Of a stretch of DNA of 39,239 nucleotides, positions 9,825 to 19,818 are shown piece after piece (within the stretch, counting starts at the first letter, position 1; each line of letters opens with the position of its first letter). Source of the stretch: Psychroflexus sp. MES1-P1E (GTDB lineage Bacteria; Bacteroidota; Bacteroidia; Flavobacteriales; Flavobacteriaceae); NCBI RefSeq assembly GCF_002836055.1, contig NZ_PJBS01000320.1:1-39239 (forward strand), in the 5' to 3' direction. The notes beneath the pieces are model-generated. The model ran no database searches and was not told the DNA's origin. It saw only the letters and a program-made list of their open reading frames with translations. A program made the position numbers and the translations under genes.

Positions 9825-11042
9825 ATGAAGATGAAAACCAATCAAAAGACAGAATCACAACGGCTAAAAGCTTTAAAGTCTCTAAATATCTTAGACACTC
9901 TGCCAGAGCAAGACTACGACCAAATCACAAAGTTGGTTTCCTTTATATGCGATACCCCCATTGCGATGATTTCTTTGATAGATAAGGACAGGCAATGGTT
10001 TAAATCTAAAGTAGGAGCAGATTATTGTGAAACCGATAGAGAGTATTCTTTTTGTAACATAGCCATACAATCTGATGAAGAAATCATGGAAGTTTTTGAC
10101 GCTAGAGATGATTTTAGATTCAACGGAAATCCACTGGTTTACGGAGATAAAAAAGTTATTTTTTATGCAGGTGTGCCCTTGAAAGATAAGAATGGGTTTG
10201 CTTTGGGGACCCTATGTGTGGTAGATCACCAACCAAGAACCTTATCTGAAAAACAAAAAGAAAGTCTGATGTTTCTGGCTAACCAAGTCACCAGGTTGTT
10301 TGAACTTCAATCTATCAATGATGGCTTAAAAGAAACTCAAAAGCAGCTTAAAGAAAAAAATATCCAACTCAAAAACTTTGCAGGAGTCGTCTCTCATGAT
10401 ATGAAAATGCCGCTTGCCAGCATGATTGTGACTGTAGACGTACTCAAGGCTAAATACAAAGATATTTTGGACAATGCAGGTCTAGAGTATCTTAACAACC
10501 TCAAGAAGTCTTCCTTTCAGCTGAGTGATTATATATCGAATATTTTAACCCATTATGAAAGTGACTCCATCACCAATAATGAAGAATCATTAAAAGAATT
10601 TGATGTTCACTCCCTCATAGAAGATATTGTGGAAATGCTAGATATTGGAAATGATTGTGATCTTAGTTTTCCAGAAGAAAGCATCGCTATTTATACCAAC
10701 AGGGTTGCCTTAGAGCAAATTCTGCTAAATTTGATTGGCAACAGTTTGAAATACAATGATAAACCTAAAATTGAAATTGATATCGATTTTAAAAAGGAAC
10801 CAGATGCCTATAGATTTATTGTAAAAGACAATGGTATCGGTATTGCAAAAGATAAACAAAAAGAAATTTTCAATTTATTTTCAACAGTCGCCGGTTACGA
10901 CAGAAAAGGAAATAAAGGAAACGGTATTGGTCTATCAACGGTTAAAAAAATGATACACAATCTAGGTGGAAAGATTTCTGTTGAATCTACCGAAGGTGAA
11001 GGAACTACTTTTGAATTTACCATTGAACAAATACATAATTAA
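9825..11042 (+). CDS. GAF-domain sensor histidine kinase
   Basis: The protein (405 residues from this ATG) has a GAF-type sensor (about 15-160, including the motifs IAMISLIDKDRQWFKSKVG and FYAGVPLKDKNGFALGTLCV), a short coiled coil, a HisKA domain with phospho-acceptor H191 in VVSHDMKMPL, and an HATPase with N box NLIGNSLKYND (near 303-313), G1 DNGIGI (335-340) and G2 GNGIGL (365-370). No transmembrane segment is predicted, so it is probably a cytoplasmic sensor. An upstream TTG at 9780 would add 15 residues, but that extension precedes the usual family start. No response regulator is adjacent. The next gene follows after 8 bp. Confidence 0.88.
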   Translation: MKMKTNQKTESQRLKALKSLNILDTLPEQDYDQITKLVSFICDTPIAMISLIDKDRQWFKSKVGADYCETDREYSFCNIAIQSDEEIMEVFDARDDFRFNGNPLVYGDKKVIFYAGVPLKDKNGFALGTLCVVDHQPRTLSEKQKESLMFLANQVTRLFELQSINDGLKETQKQLKEKNIQLKNFAGVVSHDMKMPLASMIVTVDVLKAKYKDILDNAGLEYLNNLKKSSFQLSDYISNILTHYESDSITNNEESLKEFDVHSLIEDIVEMLDIGNDCDLSFPEESIAIYTNRVALEQILLNLIGNSLKYNDKPKIEIDIDFKKEPDAYRFIVKDNGIGIAKDKQKEIFNLFSTVAGYDRKGNKGNGIGLSTVKKMIHNLGGKISVESTEGEGTTFEFTIEQIHN

Positions 11043-11050
11043 AATACCTG

Positions 11051-12973
11051 ATGATTTTTGAAAAGCCAGATGTCCTCTACTTTCTCTTTTTACTTATCAT
11101 ACCAATTTTAATTCATTTATTTCAATTAAGAAAATACAGAACGACCAAGTTTAGCAATGTTGCCCTCTTAGAAAAAATTAGGTTACAATCTAGGAAAAGC
11201 TCAACAATCAAGAAATGGTTAGTTTTAATGACCAGACTTATGGGTCTGGCTTTTTTAATTTTAGCCTTTTCCAAACCCTATATTCCAAATACAGAATCTG
11301 CTTTAAAAGATACTGAGGTCGCTATTTATATGGATAACTCATTTTCCATGGAGTTGCCCGGAGATCAAGTCAGTTTATTGGAAGAGACCAAACAAAATTT
11401 ATGGGATCAACTCGGCGAACAACAGCAATTCTCTTTATTTACAAACAACAACAGTTGGAAGCATACCAACAAAAGCGATATAAAAAATGATTTTTTCAAT
11501 ATAGATTTTACTCCTGTTAGCCTTGGGTTTCAGACCATTCTCCTTAAGGCAGAGTCTATGTATAAAAATCAGGAGACAAGTAAAAGTTTATTTATCATCA
11601 CCGATGCACTTAATTTTGAAGACACTCCAGATCTCAAAACCACCAAGACTATTGACCTCAATTTTATAATTAAAGAGCCTAAGAGTCTTAAAAATTTTTA
11701 TATCTCCTCTGCTAAGTTGGAAGAGAAAAATTCTAACTCTGAACTTCGTATTGAAATCAAATCCAGTCTAAGCATCGATAAAGACATTACGGTATCACTG
11801 TATGACGGATTAAACCTAATTGCTAAAGCAAGGGCTACCTTTAAGGACCAACTCACCTCCAACGTAAGTTTTGAATTGGGCGATACCGATTTTAAGAAAG
11901 GGCGGCTAGAACTTGAGACCGATGGGATGTCTTATGACAATACCTTGTATTTTAGTTTAAATCAAAATGACCCTATTCGTATTCTCTCACTTCATTCCAA
12001 AGAAAAAGAAAAAAATTCTTTTCTCTCCTCCATTTATAAGTCAGATCGATTTAGTTTTGATGTCAACTCTATAACAAATCTTGACTATTCAAAAATCTCA
12101 AATGCCGATCTTATTATCTTAAATGAGATTGAAAATTTCAGCCCTATTCTTAAAACTAACCTAGAGAAATTTTATAGAAACGCGGGGACTTTGGTAATCA
12201 TCCCTTGTGAAAATGCTTCAGAAACTACCTATTCTAATTTTGAGTTAAGTGAAGCGATCTATTTCAATTCAAATTCAAATAAGCGAGATATTACAACCAT
12301 CAGTTACAGCCATCCTTTATTTACGAGTGTATTTTCGGAAGATATTCAAAATTTTGATTATCCTTCAACATCCAAAAGCTTAGAAATTAACCCTTCTTTG
12401 TCTCCTATTTTAAAATATAGCAATGGGTCCTCCTTTCTAGCAGAACAAGATCGTCTCTATGTTTTTTCCTCATCTCTCGATACAAGATTTTCAAATTTCA
12501 TAAACTCTCCGTTAGTTGTTCCTGTGTTTTACAATATTGCCTTGCAAAGTAAATCTAAGCCTCTACTCTACTCTACCATTGGTAGCGATGAAACTTTTAC
12601 TGTAAAAACGACTCTTGGCCAAGATGAGATACTACAGTTAGTCAGTTCAAATCAACAAGTAATTCCAAAACAGACTAAGCTTGGAAACACCATACAAATC
12701 AACACCCAATACCAGCCTGAAATCGCTGGTCATTATGAATTAAAACAAAAAGACTCCACGCTTCTTGACTTAAGCTTCAATTATAATAGAGAAGAAAGTG
12801 ATTTACAAGCCCTTGATTTAGAAAATCAAAACCTTGTAAAATTCAGTACAATCCAAGAGGCCTTTAATTCTTACACAGAAGCAAGGAAAATCCTTGAGCT
12901 TTGGAAATGGATGCTTATTTTTGCCCTTGGATTTTTTCTATTAGAACTATTAATCTTAAGATTTTTAAATTGA
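11051..12973 (+). CDS. BatA-domain membrane protein with vWA-like region
   Basis: This 640-residue protein opens with the BatA N-terminal module (residues 1-80): a membrane segment near 8-25, the conserved HLFQLRKYRTTKFSNVALLE, and a second membrane helix near 57-75. A von Willebrand A-like region follows, with the MIDAS-type start DNSFS (95-99). The middle is a large predicted periplasmic region, and a C-terminal membrane helix lies at about 617-638. Such proteins are widespread in Bacteroidota and some occur near Bat (Bacteroides aerotolerance) operons, but no other bat gene is here. It starts 8 bp after the kinase stop and ends 5 bp before the dihydroorotase-like gene. Confidence 0.85.
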   Translation: MIFEKPDVLYFLFLLIIPILIHLFQLRKYRTTKFSNVALLEKIRLQSRKSSTIKKWLVLMTRLMGLAFLILAFSKPYIPNTESALKDTEVAIYMDNSFSMELPGDQVSLLEETKQNLWDQLGEQQQFSLFTNNNSWKHTNKSDIKNDFFNIDFTPVSLGFQTILLKAESMYKNQETSKSLFIITDALNFEDTPDLKTTKTIDLNFIIKEPKSLKNFYISSAKLEEKNSNSELRIEIKSSLSIDKDITVSLYDGLNLIAKARATFKDQLTSNVSFELGDTDFKKGRLELETDGMSYDNTLYFSLNQNDPIRILSLHSKEKEKNSFLSSIYKSDRFSFDVNSITNLDYSKISNADLIILNEIENFSPILKTNLEKFYRNAGTLVIIPCENASETTYSNFELSEAIYFNSNSNKRDITTISYSHPLFTSVFSEDIQNFDYPSTSKSLEINPSLSPILKYSNGSSFLAEQDRLYVFSSSLDTRFSNFINSPLVVPVFYNIALQSKSKPLLYSTIGSDETFTVKTTLGQDEILQLVSSNQQVIPKQTKLGNTIQINTQYQPEIAGHYELKQKDSTLLDLSFNYNREESDLQALDLENQNLVKFSTIQEAFNSYTEARKILELWKWMLIFALGFFLLELLILRFLN

Positions 12974-12978
12974 TACCT

Positions 12979-14229
12979 ATGTCTTCCCTTCTCCTTAAAT
13001 CTGCAAAAATCGTTGATTCTGAAAGTCCATTTCATCTTCAAACAAAGGATATCCTTATTGAAGAGGGGACTATCACTCAAATTGAAGATAATATAAATCA
13101 TGAAGGAAAGTGTGTTGATCTCCCCAACTTGCATGTCTCCAACGGTTTTTTTGATAGCTCTGTTAGCTTTGGAGAACCTGGCTTTGAAGAAAGAGAAACT
13201 TTGGCCAATGGAGTTAAAACAGCTAGACATTCTGGATTTACAAGTTTTTTACTCAATCCAAAATTGAATCCTATTACAGATAATCATTCTGCTGTAAAAT
13301 TTTTACAACAACAAATCAACACTCAACTTATAGATATAAAGCCCTTAGGAGCGTTAACTAAAGGTTTTGATGGACAGCATTTAGCAGAGTTATACGACAT
13401 GCAAATGGGAGGTGCTGTAGGCTTTTATGATTTTAAATCCCCGGTAGTAGATTCCAATTTATTTAAAATTGCCCTTCAATACGTAAAGAGTTTTGATGGT
13501 TTAATTTTTTCATATCCACAAGACAAACCTATAGCGGCTAATGCCCAAGTGAATGAAGATGAATTCACCACTTACATCGGTTTAAAGGGGATGCCCAACC
13601 TAGCAGAAGAATTGCAGATTGCTAGGGATCTTTATATTTTGGAATATACAGGAGGCCGACTTCATATTCCTAACATTTCAACACAAGGTGCTGTAAAACT
13701 GATTGAGACAGCCAAAGCAAAAGGATTGAACGTCTCCTGTAGCACAGCTATTGCACACCTTTACTTCAATAGTGAAAAACTTGAGGGTTTTGATAGTAAA
13801 TATAAAATTTTACCACCCTTAAGAACTCTAAAAGATCAGGACGCCTTATTACACGCTGTAAAAGAAGGCATTATTGATATGGTAACTTGCGACCACGAAC
13901 CCATGGATATTGAACATAAAGACCTAGACTTCGAAAATGCTAGTTATGGAAGTATTGGTTTGGAGTCGTCATTTTCAGTCTTAAATCAATTATTTGGGGT
14001 AGAAAAAGCAGCTGAATTGTTATCTAAAACTAAAAGAACGTTTAGACTATCAACTTCAAAAATTGATACTGAAGAACGTGCAGATTTAAGCTTATTTGAA
14101 CCTCATTCAGAATATATTTTTAAGACACAACATATCCACTCTAAATCTAAAAATAGCATGTTCTTAGGGGAAACCCTTAAGGGCAAGGTTTACGGAAGCA
14201 TCTATAACGACTCAATTTATGAAAATTAA
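12979..14229 (+). CDS. dihydroorotase-like protein lacking metal ligands
   Basis: This amidohydrolase-fold protein (416 residues) is related to class I dihydroorotases: LLKSAKIVDSESPF at the N-terminus, FDSSVSFGEPGFEERE (58-73), AEELQIARDLYILEYTGGRLHIPNIST, and TCDHEPMD (303-310). Where active enzymes have DxHxHxR followed by PG, this one reads D59-S-S61-V-S63-F-G65, so both metal-binding histidines and the substrate arginine are absent; the later D305-H306 remain. It is probably a non-catalytic paralogue, a type I believe is common in Flavobacteriia. I chose the ATG at 12979, 5 bp after the preceding stop; the longer frame from 12901 would overlap the upstream gene by 73 bp. Confidence 0.8.
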   Translation: MSSLLLKSAKIVDSESPFHLQTKDILIEEGTITQIEDNINHEGKCVDLPNLHVSNGFFDSSVSFGEPGFEERETLANGVKTARHSGFTSFLLNPKLNPITDNHSAVKFLQQQINTQLIDIKPLGALTKGFDGQHLAELYDMQMGGAVGFYDFKSPVVDSNLFKIALQYVKSFDGLIFSYPQDKPIAANAQVNEDEFTTYIGLKGMPNLAEELQIARDLYILEYTGGRLHIPNISTQGAVKLIETAKAKGLNVSCSTAIAHLYFNSEKLEGFDSKYKILPPLRTLKDQDALLHAVKEGIIDMVTCDHEPMDIEHKDLDFENASYGSIGLESSFSVLNQLFGVEKAAELLSKTKRTFRLSTSKIDTEERADLSLFEPHSEYIFKTQHIHSKSKNSMFLGETLKGKVYGSIYNDSIYEN

Positions 14230-14572
14230 AGCAGAAGGAAGCGGAAAAACCGCAGCCATAGTGGCCTACTTTACCATTTTTGGAAGTATACTGGCTTTAT
14301 TTCTCAACTCCGACGAGAATAAGCAAGAATTTGCCAGTTTCCATATACGACAGGCTTTGGGTATCAATTTTTTGATCATCTTATTTGGTGTGATCGTCAA
14401 TGGACTCTATGATAGTTTTACCGAACTATTGAACATGATGCTTGGTTCTGCCTTTTATCTTTCTTATTTTATTTTATGGATTTATGGCTTTATAGGAGCC
14501 GTTTCTGGTAAGGAAAATAAGGTCCCACTTATTGGAAATTTATGTCAACGCCTTTTTAAAAAACTAACTTAA
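14219..14572 (+). CDS. small membrane protein, DUF4870-like
   Basis: This 117-residue protein has three hydrophobic segments (about 13-30, 46-63, 72-93) with FASFHIRQALGINFLI between the first two, a pattern resembling DUF4870/Tic20-like bacterial membrane proteins. It overlaps the end of the dihydroorotase-like gene by 11 bp and is followed directly (0 bp) by the esterase gene, so it is an internal operon member. The function is unknown. Confidence 0.75.
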   Translation: MKIKAEGSGKTAAIVAYFTIFGSILALFLNSDENKQEFASFHIRQALGINFLIILFGVIVNGLYDSFTELLNMMLGSAFYLSYFILWIYGFIGAVSGKENKVPLIGNLCQRLFKKLT

Positions 14573-15229
14573 ATGACTACAAAAGATTTATCTCTTACGC
14601 ATTTGGTAAGACCCTCAAGCTTAACCGACAATGCCCCACTTATAGTAATGCTGCACGGTTATGGCAGTAACGAGAATGATTTGTTTTCCTTTGCAAACGA
14701 ATTACCAGAGGAATACATCGTTATATCTTTAAGAGCTCCTCATGCCATGCAACCTTCAGGAAACGCCTGGTATGCCATCAATTTTGATGCTCAAAAAGGA
14801 AAGTTTAGCGATATAGAAGAGGCTGTCCTATCTAGAAAGTTAGTCAAAATATTTCTGGAAGAAGCTATTGAAGCTTATCCTATCGATAAAAGCAAGGTTA
14901 CCCTTTTAGGGTTTAGTCAAGGCACTATTTTGAGTTTTGCTCTAGCGCTTTCCTATCCTGAAGTTTTTAAAAATGTCATAGGCTTATCTGGCTATGTGGA
15001 CATCAATATGATTGAAGCTGGCTATGAATCAAAAGATTTTAGTCATCTGAAAGTTTATAATTCACATGGAAGTGAAGACCAGGTGATTCCTGTTGACTGG
15101 GCTAGACAAAACAAGCCATTATTAGACAAGCTGAATATCGATACGATTTATGAGGAATATCCTGAAGGGCACGGAATTAATCCTCAAAACTTTCAGAGTT
15201 TAAAAAACTGGCTGAAAGCACAACACTAA
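14573..15229 (+). CDS. alpha/beta-hydrolase, phospholipase/carboxylesterase family
   Basis: This 218-residue cytoplasmic serine hydrolase is of the small carboxylesterase (Abhydrolase_2) type. The oxyanion-hole segment is MLHGYGSNENDL (27-37), the nucleophile elbow is GFSQG with S115, the acid is D169 in SHGSEDQVIP, and the base is H200 in PEGHGI. All three triad residues are present. Members hydrolyse short acyl esters or lysophospholipids; the natural substrate cannot be read from sequence. It begins immediately after the preceding stop codon. Confidence 0.9.
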   Translation: MTTKDLSLTHLVRPSSLTDNAPLIVMLHGYGSNENDLFSFANELPEEYIVISLRAPHAMQPSGNAWYAINFDAQKGKFSDIEEAVLSRKLVKIFLEEAIEAYPIDKSKVTLLGFSQGTILSFALALSYPEVFKNVIGLSGYVDINMIEAGYESKDFSHLKVYNSHGSEDQVIPVDWARQNKPLLDKLNIDTIYEEYPEGHGINPQNFQSLKNWLKAQH

Positions 15230-15250
15230 CTAAAAATTTAAAATTTCATT

Positions 15251-15859
15251 ATGCTTATAATTGGCATTGCAGGAGGGACGGGAAGTGGAAAAACCACTGT
15301 AGTTAATCAAATCATCAATGAGTTACAACACGATGAAGTTGATGTTATTTATCAAGACTCCTATTATAAAGATTTGTCACATCTTTCTATGGAAGAAAGA
15401 AAGAGAAATAACTTTGATCATCCAAAATCAATAGATTTTGACCTTTTGGTAGACCACCTTAAGATTTTAAAAACCGGGGATTCCATTCACCAGCCAGTTT
15501 ATTCTTTTACAGAACACAACAGAACGGATGAGACGCTCATTACTAAACCAAGGAAGGTGACGATCGTAGAAGGAATTCTCATCTTTACCCATCCTGATGT
15601 TAGGGAGATGTTCGACATTAAGATTTTTGTACATGCCGATAGTGACGAACGCCTAATGCGTCGTCTCAAAAGGGATATTAAAGATCGAGGCAGGGATTTA
15701 GATGAAGTTTTGAATCGCTACAAAACGACCCTAAAGCCAATGCATCAACAGTTTATCGAACCCACTAAAGAGTATGCCGATATTATTATTCCAAATAATC
15801 GTTTCAATACGGTAGCAATTGATATTGTTCAAACCATTATCAAAGAAAGACTCCTGTAA
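15251..15859 (+). CDS. udk: uridine kinase
   Basis: Udk phosphorylates uridine and cytidine to UMP and CMP in pyrimidine salvage. The 202-residue length is typical. It has the P-loop GGTGSGKT (8-15), the YQDSYYKDLSHLS substrate segment (about 35-47), FDHPKSIDFDLL, and the LID region RLKRDIKDRGRDLDEVLNRYKTTLKPMHQQFIEPTK. It sits 18 bp upstream of a divisome protein gene, an arrangement I associate with Bacteroidota genomes. Confidence 0.95.
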   Translation: MLIIGIAGGTGSGKTTVVNQIINELQHDEVDVIYQDSYYKDLSHLSMEERKRNNFDHPKSIDFDLLVDHLKILKTGDSIHQPVYSFTEHNRTDETLITKPRKVTIVEGILIFTHPDVREMFDIKIFVHADSDERLMRRLKRDIKDRGRDLDEVLNRYKTTLKPMHQQFIEPTKEYADIIIPNNRFNTVAIDIVQTIIKERLL

Positions 15860-15877
15860 TTTTAGTAAATTTAACCT

Positions 15878-16210
15878 ATGAATTATAAAGACCTTAAACG
15901 GAAACCTTGGTTTAAATTTATGAGCAACAAATATGTGTTGGTGCTCACCGTTTTTATGGTATGGATGGTATTTCTGGATAGCAACTCATGGTTAATTCAT
16001 AGTGAACTCAATAAAGAAATTGAAGAGATTGAAAATAATAGAGACTATTATTTTCAAGAAATCAATCAGGACAAAAAGATTTTAAAAAAGCTGGATGACA
16101 GTATTGAAATTGAGCGTTTTGCTAGGGAAACTTATTTTATGAAACGCCCTAACGAAGAGATTTATATCATAGAATACCAGGATAGCCTTAAAACTAAAAA
16201 CAATGAGTAA
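15878..16210 (+). CDS. FtsB/DivIC-family septum formation initiator
   Basis: This 110-residue single-pass membrane protein has a short cytoplasmic N-terminus, a transmembrane helix at about 17-37 (NKYVLVLTVFMVWMVFLDS), a periplasmic coiled coil (about 42-75, ELNKEIEEIENNRDYYFQEI), and the family-typical ERFARETYFMKRPNEEIYII segment (about 78-97). FtsB/DivIC proteins form a complex with FtsL/FtsQ-type partners that activates septal peptidoglycan synthesis. Its last 8 bp overlap the mutA start. Confidence 0.88.
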   Translation: MNYKDLKRKPWFKFMSNKYVLVLTVFMVWMVFLDSNSWLIHSELNKEIEEIENNRDYYFQEINQDKKILKKLDDSIEIERFARETYFMKRPNEEIYIIEYQDSLKTKNNE

Positions 16211-17606
16211 AAAATTATTTGATGACTTTGATCCTGTTTCGGCTAAAGCTTGGAAGCAAACCATACAAGTAGACCTAAAAGGTGCAAATTATAACGAAAC
16301 ACTCATCGAAAAAACGGGAGAAGGTATAGATGTAAAACCATTTTACCACGCAGACGATCACGAAGATGCCTATGTTATAAATCCAGCTCAAGATTGGTTG
16401 GTCACCGAAAAACTCTACTTAGAAAATATAGAGATTACTATTGAAAATGCAAAGGATGTTATAGACCGAGGTGCAGAGAGCCTTTGGGTTATCGTTCCTG
16501 AAGCAGATGAAAAAAAGCTAAAGTTTTTTAAAGCCTTAAAAGACTACGACATACCACTTTATGTAGAATTTCTATTTTCTGATTTTGATTTTTTTAAATC
16601 TTTAGATGCTATACTTGAAGATCAAGACCAAACCATTTTGGTCGGTTATGACCCGATAGGTCAATTGGCCTCTTCCGGAAATTGGTTTAAAAATCAAAAA
16701 CAAGATTTTGAAGTCCTCATAAAAACATGGGAATTAAAGAGTTTTTCTAATGCCATTAACATAGATGCGAGACTGTATCAAAATGCTGGAGGCCTTATTA
16801 TCCAACAACTAGCTTATACTTTAGCTCACCTCAATGAGTATTTGAATTTATTTCAGAATTCAATTGAAAAAACAGAGTCATTAGCAGTTAATGTTATGAT
16901 CTCTCAAGGCTCCAATTACTTTTTTGAAATAGCCAAACTGAAAGCTTTACGCTTATTGGTGGAGAGTCTTGCTCAGGAATTTGATATAAGAATAAAGCTT
17001 ACTCTTATCGCTGAACCTACAAAACGCAATCAAACACTTTACGACTACAATATGAATATGCTTCGCTCTACCACAGAATGCATGAGTGCCATTTTGGGAG
17101 GTGCCGATTGGGTAAATAATTTGGCATACGATGAGATATTCCATAAACGCAACGAGTTTGGAGAGCGTATTTCCAGAAATCAACTATTGATTTTGAAAAA
17201 GGAAAGTTATTTTGATAAGGTATCTAACCCTGTAGATGGAACTTATTATATTGAGAGTCTAACTAAAGAATTAGCTGAAAAATCTTTAAGCATTTTCAAA
17301 ACCATTGAAGCAGGGAAAGGTTTCGTTCAACAACTTTTTGAAGGTAAAATTCAGAGGAAAATTAAAGAAAGTGCACATAAGGAAGAAAAGAAGCTCGTCT
17401 CTGGTGATTTTACTTTAGTAGGGTTAAATAAATATCAGAACCCAGAAGATAAGATGTCTCAGAATTTAGAATTGTTTCCATTTCTAAAATACCACCAGCG
17501 TAAAACACTTATTGAGCCGATTTTAGAAAAACGCATAGCAGAGTCCATAGAGAAAGACAGACTAGATGGTGAGAAGAACGTTCAACCTCCAAAAGAAAAT
17601 AAGTAA
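16203..17606 (+). CDS. mutA: methylmalonyl-CoA mutase, small subunit
   Basis: This 467-residue protein is the non-catalytic subunit of the heterodimeric B12-dependent mutase that interconverts succinyl-CoA and methylmalonyl-CoA. It has the TIM-barrel mutase domain with [13 protein letters not shown] and the conserved stretch [25 protein letters not shown] (about 297-320), and it has no C-terminal cobalamin-binding domain, as expected for MutA. It starts inside the FtsB-like gene by 8 bp and ends 1 bp before mutB, so the two subunits are translated from one message. Confidence 0.93.
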   Translation: MSKKLFDDFDPVSAKAWKQTIQVDLKGANYNETLIEKTGEGIDVKPFYHADDHEDAYVINPAQDWLVTEKLYLENIEITIENAKDVIDRGAESLWVIVPEADEKKLKFFKALKDYDIPLYVEFLFSDFDFFKSLDAILEDQDQTILVGYDPIGQLASSGNWFKNQKQDFEVLIKTWELKSFSNAINIDARLYQNAGGLIIQQLAYTLAHLNEYLNLFQNSIEKTESLAVNVMISQGSNYFFEIAKLKALRLLVESLAQEFDIRIKLTLIAEPTKRNQTLYDYNMNMLRSTTECMSAILGGADWVNNLAYDEIFHKRNEFGERISRNQLLILKKESYFDKVSNPVDGTYYIESLTKELAEKSLSIFKTIEAGKGFVQQLFEGKIQRKIKESAHKEEKKLVSGDFTLVGLNKYQNPEDKMSQNLELFPFLKYHQRKTLIEPILEKRIAESIEKDRLDGEKNVQPPKENK

Positions 17607-17607
17607 T

Positions 17608-19734
17608 ATGGAACGTAAAGATATACAGCAAATGAGCTTAGTCTCCGCAAAAGATCCCATATTCAAAAAGGACTCTAAATTTAAAACTGCAGAGCAAATT
17701 AACTTAAAGTCTACGTATACAAAAAAAGACCTTGATAAAGTAGAACATGTAAATTTTGTTGCAGGGATTCCTCCTTATTTGCGGGGGCCTTACTCTACGA
17801 TGTATGTTCGCAGACCTTGGACCATTCGTCAATATGCAGGGTTTTCAACGGCAGAAGAAAGCAATGCTTTTTATAGAAGAAATTTGGCAGCAGGACAAAA
17901 AGGATTGTCTGTAGCCTTCGATTTGCCCACACACAGAGGCTATGATAGTGATCACGAGCGAGTAGTTGGTGATGTTGGCAAAGCAGGTGTAGCCATTGAT
18001 ACCATTGAAGATATGAAAGTCTTATTCGACCAAATACCTTTAGATAAGATGTCGGTGTCAATGACGATGAACGGAGCAGTATTACCTGTTATGGCTTTTT
18101 ATATCGCTGCAGCTGAAGAGACAGGTGTCAAACAAGAACAACTCTCTGGGACCATACAAAATGACATTCTAAAGGAGTTTATGGTAAGAAACACCTATAT
18201 CTACCCACCCACTCCTTCTATGAAAATTATTTCTGATATATTTCAGTTCACTTCCCAGAATATGCCAAAATTCAATAGCATTAGTATTTCTGGATATCAT
18301 ATGCAAGAAGCTGGAGCAACTGCAGATATAGAGCTGGCTTACACCTTAGCAGATGGCGTGGAATATATCAAGAAAGGTATAGATGCAGGGATGGATATCG
18401 ACACTTTTGCACCTCGTCTCTCGTTTTTCTGGGGAGTTGGGATGAACCATTTTATGGAAATTGCCAAAATGCGAGCTGCGAGGATGCTTTGGGCTAAATT
18501 GGTAAAGCGATTTAACCCGAAAAATCCTAAATCTTTGGCGCTGAGAACCCACTCACAAACCAGCGGATGGACGCTAACAGAGCAGGATCCTTTTAATAAT
18601 ATTGCTAGAACATGTATCGAAGCCACTGCTGCAGCTTTTGGCGGAACTCAAAGTTTGCACACCAATGCATTAGATGAAGCTATTGCCTTACCTACAGAAT
18701 TTTCTGCTAGAATTGCTAGAAATACACAAATTTACCTTCAACAGGAAACAGGGATTACCAACACGGTAGATCCATGGGCAGGGAGCTATTACGTAGAGAA
18801 ACTAACACATGATGTTGCTCAACGTGCTTGGAAGCTTATCGAAGAAGTAGAAGAGCTTGGCGGAATGACCAAGGCTATAGAAGAAGGTATACCCAAGTTG
18901 CGAATAGAACAAGCTGCTGCAAAAAAACAAGCTAGAATTGATAGTGGTACCGATAAAATTATTGGAATAAATGCCTATCGCCTTAAGCAAGAAGACCCTA
19001 TTGTGACTCTTGAGGTAGATAACCAGACAGTGAGAAAACAGCAGTTAGAAAAATTAGCAAAAATTAAAGCTTCACGGGATAATGATAAAGTCAAAAAATG
19101 CCTAGAAGAGTTGACTCGTATTGCTAAAGAGGAAAATGGAAACCTTTTAGAAGCTGCTGTTAAGGCTGCAAAAGAAAGAGCTACCTTAGGGGAAATAAGC
19201 GATGCTTTAGAAGTCGTTTATGGAAGACATAAAGCCAAAATACAATCTTTTAGTGGTGTATATAGTAAGGAAATGAAAACAGATGAATCCTTCCATAAGG
19301 CCAAAGCTTTGGCGGATGAATTTGCAGAAAAAGAAGGTCGCCGACCTAGAATTATGATTGCAAAAATGGGACAAGATGGTCACGATAGAGGAGCAAAAGT
19401 TGTCGCTACTGGCTATGCCGATGTGGGCTTCGATGTTGATATTGGTCCCTTATTCCAAACCCCCCAAGAATCAGCAAGACAAGCTGTAGAAAATGACGTT
19501 CATATTCTAGGCGTATCTTCTTTAGCAGCAGGTCATAAAACCTTGGTTCCAGAAGTTATCGACGAACTAAAGAAATTGGGGCGTGAGGATATTATGGTCA
19601 TCGTTGGTGGAGTGATACCTTCAGCAGATTATAAGTTTTTATTTGATGCTGGAGCTGTAGCCGTTTTTGGACCTGGAAGTAGAATTAGTGATGCCGCTAT
19701 TCAAATCCTAGATATATTGAACGATAGCTTTTAA
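17608..19734 (+). CDS. mutB: methylmalonyl-CoA mutase, large subunit
   Basis: This is the catalytic, cobalamin-binding subunit (708 residues). The N-terminal barrel contains [20 protein letters not shown] and [20 protein letters not shown], both involved in acyl-CoA binding and the active site. The C-terminal domain has the B12-ligand motif DGHDRG (about 590-595, histidine is the lower cobalt ligand) and [12 protein letters not shown] used the ATG at 17608, 1 bp after the mutA stop; a longer frame from 17566 would overlap mutA and add non-conserved residues. Neither a MeaB chaperone nor an epimerase gene is adjacent. Confidence 0.97.
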   Translation: MERKDIQQMSLVSAKDPIFKKDSKFKTAEQINLKSTYTKKDLDKVEHVNFVAGIPPYLRGPYSTMYVRRPWTIRQYAGFSTAEESNAFYRRNLAAGQKGLSVAFDLPTHRGYDSDHERVVGDVGKAGVAIDTIEDMKVLFDQIPLDKMSVSMTMNGAVLPVMAFYIAAAEETGVKQEQLSGTIQNDILKEFMVRNTYIYPPTPSMKIISDIFQFTSQNMPKFNSISISGYHMQEAGATADIELAYTLADGVEYIKKGIDAGMDIDTFAPRLSFFWGVGMNHFMEIAKMRAARMLWAKLVKRFNPKNPKSLALRTHSQTSGWTLTEQDPFNNIARTCIEATAAAFGGTQSLHTNALDEAIALPTEFSARIARNTQIYLQQETGITNTVDPWAGSYYVEKLTHDVAQRAWKLIEEVEELGGMTKAIEEGIPKLRIEQAAAKKQARIDSGTDKIIGINAYRLKQEDPIVTLEVDNQTVRKQQLEKLAKIKASRDNDKVKKCLEELTRIAKEENGNLLEAAVKAAKERATLGEISDALEVVYGRHKAKIQSFSGVYSKEMKTDESFHKAKALADEFAEKEGRRPRIMIAKMGQDGHDRGAKVVATGYADVGFDVDIGPLFQTPQESARQAVENDVHILGVSSLAAGHKTLVPEVIDELKKLGREDIMVIVGGVIPSADYKFLFDAGAVAVFGPGSRISDAAIQILDILNDSF

Positions 19735-19791
19735 AACTAGACTTACATTTTTTAATATGAGCTTGAAAATAAAAGTCTAGTAAAGTTTTAA
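19731..19791. repeat. imperfect inverted repeat downstream of mutB
   Basis: TTAAAACTAGACTT at 19731-19744 is complementary to the right arm 19773-19791 (AAGTCTAG, then an extra TAAAG, then TTTTAA), giving a 14-bp stem with one 5-nt bulge and a 28-nt loop. It begins at the mutB stop. It could be a 3' processing or termination structure; no clean T-run follows, so a simple intrinsic terminator is unlikely. Confidence 0.4.
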
Positions 19792-19818
19792 ATTAGTTAC
19801 ATACACCAAACATTATTC

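Noticed and set aside
12901-12978. Longer N-terminus of the dihydroorotase-like protein
   Set aside because: It would overlap the upstream gene's membrane helix coding by 73 bp and adds no family sequence; ATG 12979 follows the stop closely.
15860-16202. Cobalamin riboswitch controlling mutA-mutB
   Set aside because: mutA starts inside the preceding gene and no long untranslated leader exists.
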